Shown here: positions 24,235 to 33,071 of the stretch, in pieces
How positions within the stretch are numbered: the stretch's first letter is position 1
How the letters are laid out: each line of letters opens with the position of its first letter
Source: Paractinoplanes ovalisporus
GTDB taxonomy: Bacteria; Actinomycetota; Actinomycetes; Mycobacteriales; Micromonosporaceae
Reading direction: 5' to 3'
NCBI RefSeq assembly: GCF_016834655.1
Contig: NZ_JAENHP010000007.1
Location: forward strand, 186,001 to 250,000
Length of the DNA: 64,000 nt
The notes under the pieces: model-generated
What the model saw: the letters and a program-made list of their open reading frames with translations, nothing else
Database searches by the model: none
Told to the model about the DNA's origin: nothing
Made by a program: the position numbers and the translations under genes

Positions 24235-24265
24235 CGGATATGCCGTTATCGGGGGTGCATATCCG
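24235..24265. promoter_or_regulatory. Perfect inverted repeat in a 490-bp gene-free region
   Basis: CGGATATGC (24235-24243) and GCATATCCG (24257-24265) form a perfect 9-bp inverted repeat around 13 bases. It lies in the relatively AT-rich 23929-24424 region, which holds no gene I can support. It could be an operator or a hairpin; it is 160 bases before the ArsR-type gene. The same region has two copies of a GGAAAGGCGA word (about 24006 and 24074) in loosely repeated context. Confidence 0.45.
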
Positions 24266-24424
24266 GACTGCTCGAATCGTGCCCGCCGCTCGTGGCGACG
24301 CCCGTCCTTCCGTGCGCCGAACGGGGCCGTACGGACATTTGTCGTGTCCTGATTGTTTCGGTGTCGCGCTCTCCGGATAGACTTCCGGCCGTGATTGCTT
24401 GCTAGGGGGCAACTGGGGGCCGAC

Positions 24425-25396
24425 GTGTTGCGGATCCACTTCACGCCGGATGACATCGGCCGTGTTCGGATCGCGGGTGAGCCCGATCCGCTGTGGGAGA
24501 CCATCTTCAGCGTGTGGCGCCTGCGCCGTCCCGGTCCCGAGCTGATCTATGGCCGCTGGCGCGGACACGCCATCAAGGCCAGCCGCCGCGACGACCTCGA
24601 GATGCTGTTGCCGCTGGTCCGGGGCGCGTACTACCCCGACTTCCTCACCCCGGCCGAGGGCTCGGCGGGTCTGTTGTCGGCCATCGAGGCGATCAAGTCG
24701 ACCCCGGCCACCCGGCTGCGCGACGAGCTCGAGGAACTGGTCCGCCACGCCGGGCCCCAGCCGTCCTGGCTGGGTCAACTGGCCGACGGCGACACCGAGA
24801 TCCTGGAGCGGCTGGCCGGCGCGCTGCAGTCGCAGTACGAGAGCGCGATCTCGCCGTTCTGGGGTGAGGCCCGCGCCCACATCGAGGCCGAGCGGTCGCG
24901 CCGCGCGCGGGTGCTGCTCGACCAGGGCGCGGAAGGGCTGCTCGACAGCTTCCGGCCGATGATGCGCTGGGAGCCGCCGGTGCTCGAGGTGGACACCCCG
25001 TTCGAGCAGACGCTGCGCCTCGACGGGCGGGGGTTGTTGCTCGTGCCGTCCTACCTGTCGTGGGGGACGCCGGACACGCTGCGCGACACCACGCTGCCGC
25101 CGGTGCTGGTCTATCCGATCGAGCACGACCTCACGCTGCGCCCGGGGGTGCGTCCGGCCGAGGGCGCGTCGCTGGCCGCGCTGATCGGCCGCACCCGCAC
25201 CTCGCTGCTCGAATCGCTGGGCGACGGCCGGACGACCTCCGAGCTGGCTCGCCGCGTCGGGGTGAGCGCGGCGTCGGTCAGCCAGCACACGGCCGTTCTG
25301 CGCGAGGCCAAGCTCATCCACACGAGCCGGGCCGGCAAGGCCGTCGTGCACACCCTGACCCCTCTGGGAGAGGCGCTTCTGGGCGATTTGCCCTGA
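24425..25396 (+). CDS. ArsR-type winged-helix regulator with DUF5937 N-terminus
   Basis: 323 residues from GTG 24425, with GGGGGC ahead. The N-terminal 240 residues (LRIHFTPDDIGRVRIA onward, then LPLVRGAYYPDFLTP) are the DUF5937 type. The C-terminal winged helix (about 245-320) has GRTTSELARRVGVSAASVSQ, an ArsR recognition helix. Such proteins are usually metal-independent repressors of unknown ligand. It is followed 53 bp later by the SLC13 permease on the same strand, which it may control. Confidence 0.85.
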   Translation: MLRIHFTPDDIGRVRIAGEPDPLWETIFSVWRLRRPGPELIYGRWRGHAIKASRRDDLEMLLPLVRGAYYPDFLTPAEGSAGLLSAIEAIKSTPATRLRDELEELVRHAGPQPSWLGQLADGDTEILERLAGALQSQYESAISPFWGEARAHIEAERSRRARVLLDQGAEGLLDSFRPMMRWEPPVLEVDTPFEQTLRLDGRGLLLVPSYLSWGTPDTLRDTTLPPVLVYPIEHDLTLRPGVRPAEGASLAALIGRTRTSLLESLGDGRTTSELARRVGVSAASVSQHTAVLREAKLIHTSRAGKAVVHTLTPLGEALLGDLP

Positions 25397-25449
25397 CGCC
25401 CCTTACCATCGAGTGATGTAGATCACTCGATCAAGGGGGCGAGACCGCC

Positions 25450-27045
25450 ATGACCGACGCACCCGCCAAGACCGATGTCGAGAAACGCCTGCTCGGTGGC
25501 GCTACCTACCGCAGTCTGGGCGAGCAGCAACTGTCCCCGGCCGAGGAGCGTTTCGAGAAGGGCCGCCGTACGGCCGGACTCTTCCTCGCCCCGGCCGTCA
25601 CGATCATCTTCCTGGCTCTCCCGCTCAGCATCCCGGCCGGTCAGCAGGTCCTCGGCGCAGTGCTGCTGGGCGTGATCGTCCTGTGGGTCACCGAGGCGGT
25701 GCCGATCCCGGTCGGCGGCCTGATCGGTGTCGCGCTGATCGTCGTCTTCGGGGTGGCCGAGGCGACCGACGTGCTCGCGCCGTTCGGCTCGTCCACGGTG
25801 TTCACCTTCATCGGCGCCTTCATCCTGGCCCAGGCGATGCTCAAGCACGGCCTGGCCCGCCGGTTCGCGTTCCGCATCCTGTCGCTGCCCGGTGTCGGCC
25901 GTTCGACCGCGCGCGTCATCATCGCGTTCGGCGTGGTCACGTGCGCGCTCTCGGCGTTCGTGTCGAACACGGCCACGGTCGCCATGCTGCTGCCCACGGC
26001 GCTCGGCATCCTCTCCGTCATCGCGAAGCTGCTGCAGGACCGGGGGCTGGTCGAGCCCGGCTTCGACCCCACCCGGCTGCGGGTGGGTGCGGCGCTCATG
26101 CTGATGCTGGCGTACGGGGCCTCGGTCGGTGGTCTGCTCACGCCGGTGGGTTCCCCGCCCAACCTGATCGGCCGCGGCCTGATCGAGGAGGCGACCGGCG
26201 AGCGCATCTCGTTCGCGCAGTGGATGGGCATGGCCGCCCCGGTCTGCCTGCTCATGTTCGTGGTCCTCGCGGTCGTCCTGCTGCTGCTCAACAAGCCGGA
26301 GATCCGCCGTATCGAGGGCGTCGAGGAGTACGTGGCGGCCGAGCGGGCGAGCCTGGGCCGGTTCTCCGCGGCCGAGCGCAACACGCTCATCGCGTTCCTG
26401 GTCACGGTCAGCCTCTGGATCTTCCCGGGCGTCGTGGCGGTGGTCGCCGGCACCGAGTCCGCCGTCTACGACACGGTCAGTGCCCGGCTCAACGAGGGCA
26501 TCGTGGCCGTGCTCGGCGCGTCCCTGCTGTTCCTGCTGCCGACCTCGTGGGAGCGGCGCGAGTTCACCCTGAACTGGAGCGACGCCGCGCGCATCGACTG
26601 GGGGACGATCGTGCTGTTCGGCACGGGCATCATCTTCGGGTCGCTGCTGGCCGACACCGGCCTGGCCGAGACGATCGGCACGTCGAGCGCGGACGCCCTC
26701 GGGCTCGGCGGGACGTTCGCGATCACGGCGTTCGCGGTGGTGCTGGCGATCGTCGTCTCGGAGACGACCAGCAACACGGCCTCGGCGGCCGTGGTCGTGC
26801 CGATCATCATCCCGATCGCGGTCGCGGCCGGGATCAACCCGCTGGTGCCGGCGCTGGCGGCCACCTTCGCGGCGTCGTTCGGCTTCATGTTGCCGGTCTC
26901 GACGCCCCAGAACGCGGTGGTCTACGGCTCCGGCGTCGTCCCTATCACGACGATGATCCGATCCGGGGTGTCCTTCGACGTGCTCGGTGCGATCATCATC
27001 CTGCTCCTGCTGCCGTTGATGGTCGCGGCGGTGGGCCTGGGCTGA
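25450..27045 (+). CDS. SLC13/DASS-family divalent-anion:Na+ symporter
   Basis: 531 residues, about 11-12 membrane spans. Two SNT-type motifs, SNTATVAM and SETTSNTAS, plus TPVGSPPNLIG, form the substrate and sodium sites of dicarboxylate/sulfate transporters. The cytoplasmic N-terminus of about 45 residues is charged. AAGGGGGCGAG precedes the ATG. Probable substrates are C4-dicarboxylates or sulfate (family knowledge, not resolved here). Its stop begins a 29-33 bp tandem array that runs into the opposing CheW-like gene. Confidence 0.88.
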   Translation: MTDAPAKTDVEKRLLGGATYRSLGEQQLSPAEERFEKGRRTAGLFLAPAVTIIFLALPLSIPAGQQVLGAVLLGVIVLWVTEAVPIPVGGLIGVALIVVFGVAEATDVLAPFGSSTVFTFIGAFILAQAMLKHGLARRFAFRILSLPGVGRSTARVIIAFGVVTCALSAFVSNTATVAMLLPTALGILSVIAKLLQDRGLVEPGFDPTRLRVGAALMLMLAYGASVGGLLTPVGSPPNLIGRGLIEEATGERISFAQWMGMAAPVCLLMFVVLAVVLLLLNKPEIRRIEGVEEYVAAERASLGRFSAAERNTLIAFLVTVSLWIFPGVVAVVAGTESAVYDTVSARLNEGIVAVLGASLLFLLPTSWERREFTLNWSDAARIDWGTIVLFGTGIIFGSLLADTGLAETIGTSSADALGLGGTFAITAFAVVLAIVVSETTSNTASAAVVVPIIIPIAVAAGINPLVPALAATFAASFGFMLPVSTPQNAVVYGSGVVPITTMIRSGVSFDVLGAIIILLLLPLMVAAVGLG

Positions 27046-27652
27046 CGCCGAGGTCCGGCGCGGTCGGCTCCTGACCGTCGGACTCGGGGAGGGCGGTCGG
27101 CTCCTGACCGTCGGACTCGGGGAGGGCGGTCGGCTCCTGACCGTCGGACTCGGGGGCGGCGGCTGGCCCCTGGCCGCCGGACGGGGACAGGCTCTCGGCC
27201 CGGGCGGCCAGGTCGACCCGGGGCAGCAGGCGGCCGTCCGGGTCGGCGCCGATCTGCACGAGCGGGCTCTCGTCGAGCCGCCCGGGCGCGCCGGGCCCGG
27301 TGGTGTCCTGCTGCCACACCGAGTCCTCGATCGCGCCGAGCGAGTCCACCACGTACCCGATGTGGTTGCCCGCGTGCTCGACCAGCAGCACCCGGCTGGT
27401 GGCCGGGTCGGTCGCGGGCGGGCGGCCGACCCGCCGGTTGAGGCAGACCAGGGAGACGACGCTGCGGCGGTGGGTGAAGAGCCCGAGCACACCGTCGGTG
27501 GCGCCGGCCAACGGTGAGACGTCCGGCGGATACGCCAGGATATCGGCGATCTGGGTGAGCGGCGTGGCCACCTCGGCGTCGGCCCGGTAGGTGCGAGAAG
27601 ACCTGTCGGCCGGGTCGCCCGCGATCTGAACGCCGGGCCGGCGGTCGGCCAT
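26996..27652 (-). CDS. Divergent CheW-like protein with repeat-derived C-terminus
   Basis: 218 residues from ATG 27652. Residues about 20-145 resemble CheW: LTQIADILAYPPDVSPLAG, VLGLFTHRRSVVSLVCLNRR, then VLLVEHAGNHIGYVVDSLGA. The first strands of a normal CheW are short or missing. After about residue 160 the protein is three copies of an 11-residue repeat (PESDGQEPTAL) encoded by the 33-bp array, then low-complexity sequence ending inside the opposing permease gene (50-bp overlap). No other chemotaxis gene is adjacent, although a CheB-kinase lies 16 kb away. Role as scaffold is inferred. Confidence 0.65.
   Translation of the reverse strand: MADRRPGVQIAGDPADRSSRTYRADAEVATPLTQIADILAYPPDVSPLAGATDGVLGLFTHRRSVVSLVCLNRRVGRPPATDPATSRVLLVEHAGNHIGYVVDSLGAIEDSVWQQDTTGPGAPGRLDESPLVQIGADPDGRLLPRVDLAARAESLSPSGGQGPAAAPESDGQEPTALPESDGQEPTALPESDGQEPTAPDLGVSPGPPPRPSTAAGAG
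27043..27160. repeat. 33-bp tandem array beginning at the permease stop codon
   Basis: TGA triplets at 27043 (permease stop), 27072, 27105 and 27138 each begin a unit of the form TGACCGTCGGACTCGGGGAG followed by GGCGGTCGGCTCC. The first unit is 29 bp (four bases shorter), the next two are 33 bp and identical. On the minus strand the units encode PESDGQEPTAL in the CheW-like protein. Confidence 0.88.
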
Positions 27653-27735
27653 CCGACAGGCCCGGGCGTCGGCTCGTTGACAGGGCGTCAACAGGGTCGG
27701 CGGGATGCTGGGCCCTTCCGGGGGAGGGACTGACG

Positions 27736-28827
27736 ATGGCCGGCGATCGGGTGCTCGTGGTGGGCGGGGGGATCTCGGGGCTCGCGCTCGGGCGGGCGCT
27801 GCGGCGGCGGGGTGTGCCGTTCACGCTGGTCGAGAGGCACGAGCGCGCCGCCGACGCCGGGCTGGCGATCAACCTTCCGGGCAACGCCGTACGGGCGGTG
27901 GCCGCGCTCGGCCTGCGGGAGGAGCTCGAGAAGGCGGGCCGGCCCACCCGGCGCCGTGAATACCGGTCGGCGCGGGGGCGGCTGCTGTTCGCCGTCGACG
28001 AGGACGCCTTCTGGGGCCCGGACGCGCGGCCCCGGTGCGTACGCCGCGCGGATCTGCTGGCCCTGCTCGAGGACGGCACCGAGGTGAGCTTCCGGACGGT
28101 CGAGAACGTACGGGCGGACGGCACGGTCACCTTCGAGGGCGGCGAACAGGAGACGTACGGGATGGTCGTGGGCGCCGACGGTGTGCGGTCGGCCGTGCGC
28201 GCCGCGCTGTTTCCGGGCGCGGGCACCAGGGCGGCGCTGCTGAGCCGGGCCAGTTGGCGGTTCATGGCCCCCAACCCGGGCGTCGGCTGCTTCACCGTCT
28301 GGTCGGGCGGGGCGGGCGCCTTCCTGATGATCCCGGTCGACGGCGACCAGGTGTACGTGTTCGCGTCGGCCACGGGCGGCGGCCCGGTCGCACCCGATCC
28401 GGCGTGGCTGCGCGCGGCGTTCGGGGACTATCCGGATCCCGTACGGGCGGTGCTCGACACGCCCTCGGAACCGCACCATTCACCGATCGAGGAGGTGCGG
28501 CTCGACCGGTGGGCCGACGGGCGCTGTGTGCTCATCGGGGACGCCGCCCACGCCACGGCGCCGGTCTGGGCGCAGGGGGCCGCGCTCGGCATGGAGGACG
28601 CGGTCGTGCTGGCCGGGCTGCTGGCCGAGGGGGACTGGGACACGGTCGGGACGCGTTTCGAGGCCCGGCGCCGCGAGCGGGTCGCGCATGTCCAGGCCGT
28701 GACCGACCGGTTCACCAAGGTGGCCGCGATGCCGATCCGGCTGCGCAACGCGGTGCTGCCGGTCATGGGTCCGATCTCGTACCGGGGGGCGTTCGGTCCG
28801 CTGCGAGACGGATCAGTTTCTGGCTGA
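27736..28827 (+). CDS. FAD-dependent monooxygenase (PHBH/salicylate hydroxylase class)
   Basis: 363 residues. FAD fingerprint VLVVGGGISGLALGRAL at about 6-22, the DG motif (VVGADGVRSAVR) in mid-protein and the GD motif GRCVLIGDAAHATAP near 265. These define class A flavoprotein hydroxylases that use NAD(P)H and O2. GGGAGGG precedes the ATG. Its last 65 bp overlap the convergent AfsR-like gene. Substrate unknown; common in tailoring or aromatic catabolism, with neither context here. Confidence 0.88.
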   Translation: MAGDRVLVVGGGISGLALGRALRRRGVPFTLVERHERAADAGLAINLPGNAVRAVAALGLREELEKAGRPTRRREYRSARGRLLFAVDEDAFWGPDARPRCVRRADLLALLEDGTEVSFRTVENVRADGTVTFEGGEQETYGMVVGADGVRSAVRAALFPGAGTRAALLSRASWRFMAPNPGVGCFTVWSGGAGAFLMIPVDGDQVYVFASATGGGPVAPDPAWLRAAFGDYPDPVRAVLDTPSEPHHSPIEEVRLDRWADGRCVLIGDAAHATAPVWAQGAALGMEDAVVLAGLLAEGDWDTVGTRFEARRRERVAHVQAVTDRFTKVAAMPIRLRNAVLPVMGPISYRGAFGPLRDGSVSG

Positions 28828-31504
28828 CCGCGGCGCCGTCCGGGTGCTGCAGGTCGTTGAACAGGGCCAGCGCCTCGCGCCAGGCCGGGGCCGGGTCTCG
28901 GCCCAGGGCGGCCAGGGAGTCGCCCATGCGGTCGAGGGTGGCGGCGTGCTCGAAGACGTCGGGCATCTCGCAGTAGAGGTGGCGGGCACGCTCGTAGCAG
29001 CTCAGGGCCTGGGCGAACCGGCCCGCGCGGTGGTGGATCAGGCCGAGGCTGTCGCTGGCGGCCGCGATGCCGCTGACGTCGTCGAGGGCCTCGAACTCGG
29101 CCAGGGCCGAGGCGCAGAAGGACAGGGCGGGGTCGAGCCGGCCGAGCACGGCGTTCCACCAGCCGACCTCGTTGAGCGTGACCGCCACCGCCCGCCGGTT
29201 GCCCGACTCACGGGCCGCGGCCAGGGCCAGCCGGGCGCTCTCCAACGCCGAGGGCGCCTGGTCGACCAGACCGAAGAGCCAGGCCTGCAACGTCCGCAAC
29301 CGGTAGATCCGCCACGGCCCGGCGGCCAGCGGGACCGCCCGTTCGACCTGGCGCAGCGCCTCGTCGGGCCGGTTCAGCCAGCCCAGCGCGCGGGCCACCG
29401 CGATCAGCGACTCGGCCACCTCGTCCTCGTCGTCGCGCTGCTCGGCCGCGGCCAGGGCGACCAGCTGGGCCTCGTGGTGCTCCGGCCACCGGCCCTGCCG
29501 GATCTGGTCGGCCGAGGTCATCCGCGGGATCTGCACGGCGTGCCGCAGCCGCCCGAGCTGCAGGCCGCGTTCGGCGACGGCGGCCAGGTTCAGCGCCTCG
29601 TCGCGCAGCCAGGCGCTCGCCGCGGCGTCGCCGGCCGGGGTGAGGACCACGGCGCCGGGTGCGGGCGGTTCGCCGTCGGTCACGTGGGAGTACGGCCCGA
29701 CCAGGCGATCGGCCGCGGCCGCGGAGTGCAGGTAGTGGTCGAACAGCCGGGTCGTGGCCTCGGGGTCCTCGCCGTCGTCGACCTCGGCCGCGTACGCGCG
29801 CAGCAGCGCGTGCATCGTGAACCGGCCCGGCGCGGGGGAGCTGATCAGGTGGGCCGCCGCCAGATCGGCCACCGGTGCCTCCGGTTCGCCGATGAGGCTG
29901 GCCGCGGCCGCGGGTGTGAAGTCGGGCCCGGGATGGCGGGACAGCAGCCGGAACAGCCGGGCCGCCCGCTCCGGCAGGCGGTGGTAGGACCAGGCGAACG
30001 TGGCGCGCGGGTCGGTCGCGCCGTCGCCGGTCGCGATCGCGTCGAGCCGGCGGCCCTCCTCGCGCAGCTGGTCGGCCAGGGCGGACAGCGGCACCTCGGC
30101 CGCCTGGGCGGCGACGATGCTCAGGGCCAGCGGGAGCCCGTCGCAGAGCCGGATCACCTCGTCGGCCTCGGGCGGCGGGTCGTAGCCGAGCCGGGCCGCC
30201 AGCAGCTCGCGGGCGGCCGGAGCGTCGAGGAGGCCGAGGGTCAGGGCGGCGGCGCCGGGCGCGACGGCCAGCCCGTTGAGGCGGGTGCGGCTGGTCACCA
30301 CGGTCAGGCACGAGTCGGTGCCGGGCAGCAGCGCGCGCACCTGGTCGTCGTCGGCCGGGTCCTCCAGCACGATCAGCATGCGGCGCCCGGCCGCGAGGCT
30401 GCGGAACAGCCCGCCCAGCTCGGTCTCGCCCGCGGGCAACCGGTCGGGCGGCACCCCGAGCGCGACCAGGAACCCGCGCAGCACGTCGGCCGGGCGGCGG
30501 CGGCTCGGCCGGCGACCACGACGACCGAGCAGGTCGGCGTGCAGCTGCCCGTGCGGATAGTCGCCGGCGACCGAGCGGGCCCAGTGCACGGCCAGGGTGC
30601 TCTTTCCCACGCCCGCGGTGCCATAGAGCAGAACCAGGGGAGCGCGGGGTCCGGCCGGGTCGGTCAGCTCGGCCAGGCGGGCCATTTCCCCCGTACGCCC
30701 GGCGAAGTGGGCCGTGACGGCGGGCAGCTGGTGCGGGACCGTGGCGTCGGGGGAGTCACCGCCGGGAACACCGAGGAGCGGATCCCGTACGCGGATCCGG
30801 TCGGCCAGCGATCGGGTGGGCGCCCCCGGTCCGGCTCGCGCGGCCAGCCGCTCGTACGTCTCAATCGCCGTTCCGTAGTCACCCGCGAGGTAGACGGCGT
30901 GCATGAGCAGGCGGACCGCCCGTTCGTCCTCCGGGTTCTCGGCCACCAGCCGTTCCGCGTCGGCCAGGGCCCCGTCGACGTCGTCGCAGCGTAGCCGGGC
31001 CTCGCCCAGCCGGGTCTCGGCCTCACGGCGTTCGCGTTCCAGCCGCCGCCGGATCCCGGCCGCCCAGTCGCCCGGCACACCCTCCAGGGCCGGGCCGTGC
31101 CACAGCTGCAGACCCTGTCGGAGCCGTTCCCGCGCGGCCGCCCAGTCACCCCGCGCGACCAGCTGCCGGGCATCGTCGGCCGCGGCCCGGAAACGGTGGA
31201 CGTCCACCTTGTCGGGTGGCACCTCGAGCCGATAGACGCCGCCCTGACCCTGCCGGGGGAGCGTGAACCCGTGCCGGCGCAGCGCCAGGCGCAGGTCACC
31301 GACGTAACCGCGGCGCGTCTCGGGGTTGCGGGCCTCGGCACCCCACAGCGCATTGTCGAGGAATGTCTCGGTGACCGGGCGGGCCTCGGCCAGCAGCAGC
31401 GCGGCCAGCACACAGTGCACCTTGGGCAGCTCGGCGTGGCGTCCCAGATGCACGCGGGCGTCTCCGTCGTAGAGGCCGACCGGGCCGAGCAGCCGGAAAT
31501 CCAT
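28763..31504 (-). CDS. AfsR/SARP-type regulator (OmpR-like HTH, BTAD, NB-ARC, TPR)
   Basis: 913 residues. DNA-binding winged helix (about 1-95; MDFRLLGPVGLYDGDARVHL), bacterial transcriptional activation domain (about 100-240; DKVDVHRFRAAADDARQL), and NB-ARC ATPase with P-loop GTAGVGKST (about 290). Winged-helix and TPR regions follow to the end. This is the AfsR layout, which activates secondary-metabolite genes. GGAGGC lies just before the ATG. No biosynthetic cluster is next to it; the divergent DUF296-NACHT pair starts 50 bp away and is the nearest candidate target. Confidence 0.9.
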   Translation of the reverse strand: MDFRLLGPVGLYDGDARVHLGRHAELPKVHCVLAALLLAEARPVTETFLDNALWGAEARNPETRRGYVGDLRLALRRHGFTLPRQGQGGVYRLEVPPDKVDVHRFRAAADDARQLVARGDWAAARERLRQGLQLWHGPALEGVPGDWAAGIRRRLERERREAETRLGEARLRCDDVDGALADAERLVAENPEDERAVRLLMHAVYLAGDYGTAIETYERLAARAGPGAPTRSLADRIRVRDPLLGVPGGDSPDATVPHQLPAVTAHFAGRTGEMARLAELTDPAGPRAPLVLLYGTAGVGKSTLAVHWARSVAGDYPHGQLHADLLGRRGRRPSRRRPADVLRGFLVALGVPPDRLPAGETELGGLFRSLAAGRRMLIVLEDPADDDQVRALLPGTDSCLTVVTSRTRLNGLAVAPGAAALTLGLLDAPAARELLAARLGYDPPPEADEVIRLCDGLPLALSIVAAQAAEVPLSALADQLREEGRRLDAIATGDGATDPRATFAWSYHRLPERAARLFRLLSRHPGPDFTPAAAASLIGEPEAPVADLAAAHLISSPAPGRFTMHALLRAYAAEVDDGEDPEATTRLFDHYLHSAAAADRLVGPYSHVTDGEPPAPGAVVLTPAGDAAASAWLRDEALNLAAVAERGLQLGRLRHAVQIPRMTSADQIRQGRWPEHHEAQLVALAAAEQRDDEDEVAESLIAVARALGWLNRPDEALRQVERAVPLAAGPWRIYRLRTLQAWLFGLVDQAPSALESARLALAAARESGNRRAVAVTLNEVGWWNAVLGRLDPALSFCASALAEFEALDDVSGIAAASDSLGLIHHRAGRFAQALSCYERARHLYCEMPDVFEHAATLDRMGDSLAALGRDPAPAWREALALFNDLQHPDGAAVSQKLIRLAADRTPPGTRSDP

Positions 31505-31554
31505 GCCTCCATGTTCCCCGTGGGATTCCCCGTTACGACAGTCAATGTGCCGAC

Positions 31555-31941
31555 ATGGACATCGAAAGCGACGGCAGCCGGATCTTCGTGCGGGTCGACC
31601 GGGGCGAGGACGTGGTGGCGACCGTGCGGCTGGCCGTGGAGCGGCTGGACCTGTCGGCCGCGGTGGTCACCTCGGGTGTCGGGATGGTGCAGGCGGCCGA
31701 GCTGGGGTCGGCCGCGGGCGGCGGGAAGCGGTCGTTCCCGGGTCTGCTCGACCTCAGCTCGCTCTCGGGCAGCGTGCTCCGGCGGCACGGCACGCAGGTC
31801 GCCCGCCTGCAGGCCGTGCTCAACGACGCCCGCAACCGTACGGTCGGCGGCCGCCTGATCGCGGCGCGCTGCCACGGCGTGGTCGGCGTGCTGCTGGCCG
31901 CGGTGGACCTGTCCATGGATGTCAGCGAGCCGCCCCGGTGA
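31555..31941 (+). CDS. DUF296/PPC-domain protein
   Basis: 128 residues, a single PPC (DUF296) domain: RIFVRVDRGEDVVATVRLAV, SAAVVTSGVGMVQAAELG, FPGLLDLSSLSGSVL, and a C-terminal AARCHGVVGVLLAAVD. PPC domains form trimers; in plants they accompany AT-hooks, in bacteria they occur alone with unknown roles. The stop overlaps the GTG of the ATPase gene (GTGA), so the two products are made together and may interact. Confidence 0.78.
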   Translation: MDIESDGSRIFVRVDRGEDVVATVRLAVERLDLSAAVVTSGVGMVQAAELGSAAGGGKRSFPGLLDLSSLSGSVLRRHGTQVARLQAVLNDARNRTVGGRLIAARCHGVVGVLLAAVDLSMDVSEPPR

Positions 31942-33071
31942 GCCCGCCGTTTCTCCCGGCCGTGCTGCGCAGGCTGAGCCCGCCGTTCCTTCCGGCCGTG
32001 CTGCGCCGGCTTAGCCCGCCGTTTCTCCCGGCCGTGCCGCGCCCGTTTAGCCCGCCGTTCCTTCCGCCCGCCCTGCGTCTGCTGCGTCCGCGCGAGCCGA
32101 TCGAACAGCAGCTCAGTTTTGGCGAGGCGATCTGGACCTCCCGGGAGTACGCGGACAAGGCCGCGGGACTGCTGGCCGTGACCGGCACCTGGCGGGCCGT
32201 CGTCTACGGCGCTCCCGGCAGCGGCAAGTCGGTGTTCGCCGCGATGGCCGCGCAGGGTCTGGCCGGCGACGGCGCCGAGGTGGTGCCGCTGGTGTTCTCG
32301 CTCAGCACCCGGCGGCACCCGGACGACCTGTCGGCCTGGCTCAACCGCCGCCTGCCGCAGGCCTATCCCGAGCTGCGGCACGTATCGGCGGCGGGGCCCG
32401 GCGGCCGGGTGGCCCGCCTGGTGCGCAGCGGGCGCTACCTGTTCGTGCTGGACGGGCTGGACGAGATGCCGCGGCGGATGCGGCGCTGGGCCCTGGAAGA
32501 GGTCGGGCTGCTGTTCGGCCCGGACGACCCGGTCGTGCTGCTCACCGCGGACGCCGGCCTGGACAACCCGCTGCCGCTGGCCGGCGCGCAGCACATCGGC
32601 ATCGAACCGGCGCCGCCGGGCGCGGTCGCCGACTACCTCGACGCGCTGGGCCGCTTCGAACGGCCCAACCTGGCCGGGGCCACCGCCGGTTTCGACACCC
32701 TGGCCAAAATAGTACGCAGCGACCCCGGTGGTCCGGTGGCGGCGCTGCTGTCGCGCCCGCTCGACCTGTCGCTGACCGTCCAGGCGATGAGCCGCGGGCT
32801 GCTCTGGCCCTCCGACCTGGCCGACTGCCTGCTGGTGGGTGGCCTGGCCGGCGCCCGCGAGGTGCTGCTCGCGCTGGAGGTGGCCGGGGTGGTGGGCCGC
32901 CGCTGGGACTCCCGGCGGCTGGGCCGGTTGGCCCGGCGCATGCGCGAGGCCGGGGTCCCGCCCTCGCGCGGCCTGGAATCGCTGGTCGACGCCGGGCTGC
33001 TGCGACGTGAGGGTCGTCTCTACCTGTTCCGTCACGCCGAAATCGGCGACTTCGTAGCTACCCTGGTCTGA
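31938..33071 (+). CDS. NACHT-like STAND P-loop ATPase with N-terminal repeats
   Basis: 377 residues from GTG 31938. Residues 2-49 are four 12-residue repeats (SPPFLPAVLRRL type) encoded by the 36-bp array that begins at the previous gene's stop. The ATPase core has Walker A GAPGSGKS (91-98) and Walker B LFVLDGLDEMP (168-178), the NACHT form. A helical, possibly winged-helix C-terminus follows (LEVAGVVGRRWDSRRLGRLA; LVDAGLLRREGRLYLFRHAE). No large C-terminal repeat sensor is present, unlike most NACHT proteins, so a partner may supply it; the coupled DUF296 protein is the obvious candidate. Confidence 0.75.
   Translation: MSPPFLPAVLRRLSPPFLPAVLRRLSPPFLPAVPRPFSPPFLPPALRLLRPREPIEQQLSFGEAIWTSREYADKAAGLLAVTGTWRAVVYGAPGSGKSVFAAMAAQGLAGDGAEVVPLVFSLSTRRHPDDLSAWLNRRLPQAYPELRHVSAAGPGGRVARLVRSGRYLFVLDGLDEMPRRMRRWALEEVGLLFGPDDPVVLLTADAGLDNPLPLAGAQHIGIEPAPPGAVADYLDALGRFERPNLAGATAGFDTLAKIVRSDPGGPVAALLSRPLDLSLTVQAMSRGLLWPSDLADCLLVGGLAGAREVLLALEVAGVVGRRWDSRRLGRLARRMREAGVPPSRGLESLVDAGLLRREGRLYLFRHAEIGDFVATLV
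31940..32083. repeat. 36-bp tandem array, four copies, at a stop/start junction
   Basis: Units at 31940, 31976, 32012 and 32048 begin (T)GAGCCCGCCGTT or (T)TAGCCCGCCGTT. Unit 1 contains the last bases of the DUF296 stop. The array is in frame in the downstream ATPase and gives its Pro/Leu/Arg repeats. Confidence 0.9.

Noticed and set aside
27736..31504. Secondary-metabolite cluster around the FAD monooxygenase and AfsR-like regulator
   Set aside because: No PKS, NRPS, terpene or other core enzyme nearby; the O-methyltransferase is 16 kb away among unrelated genes.
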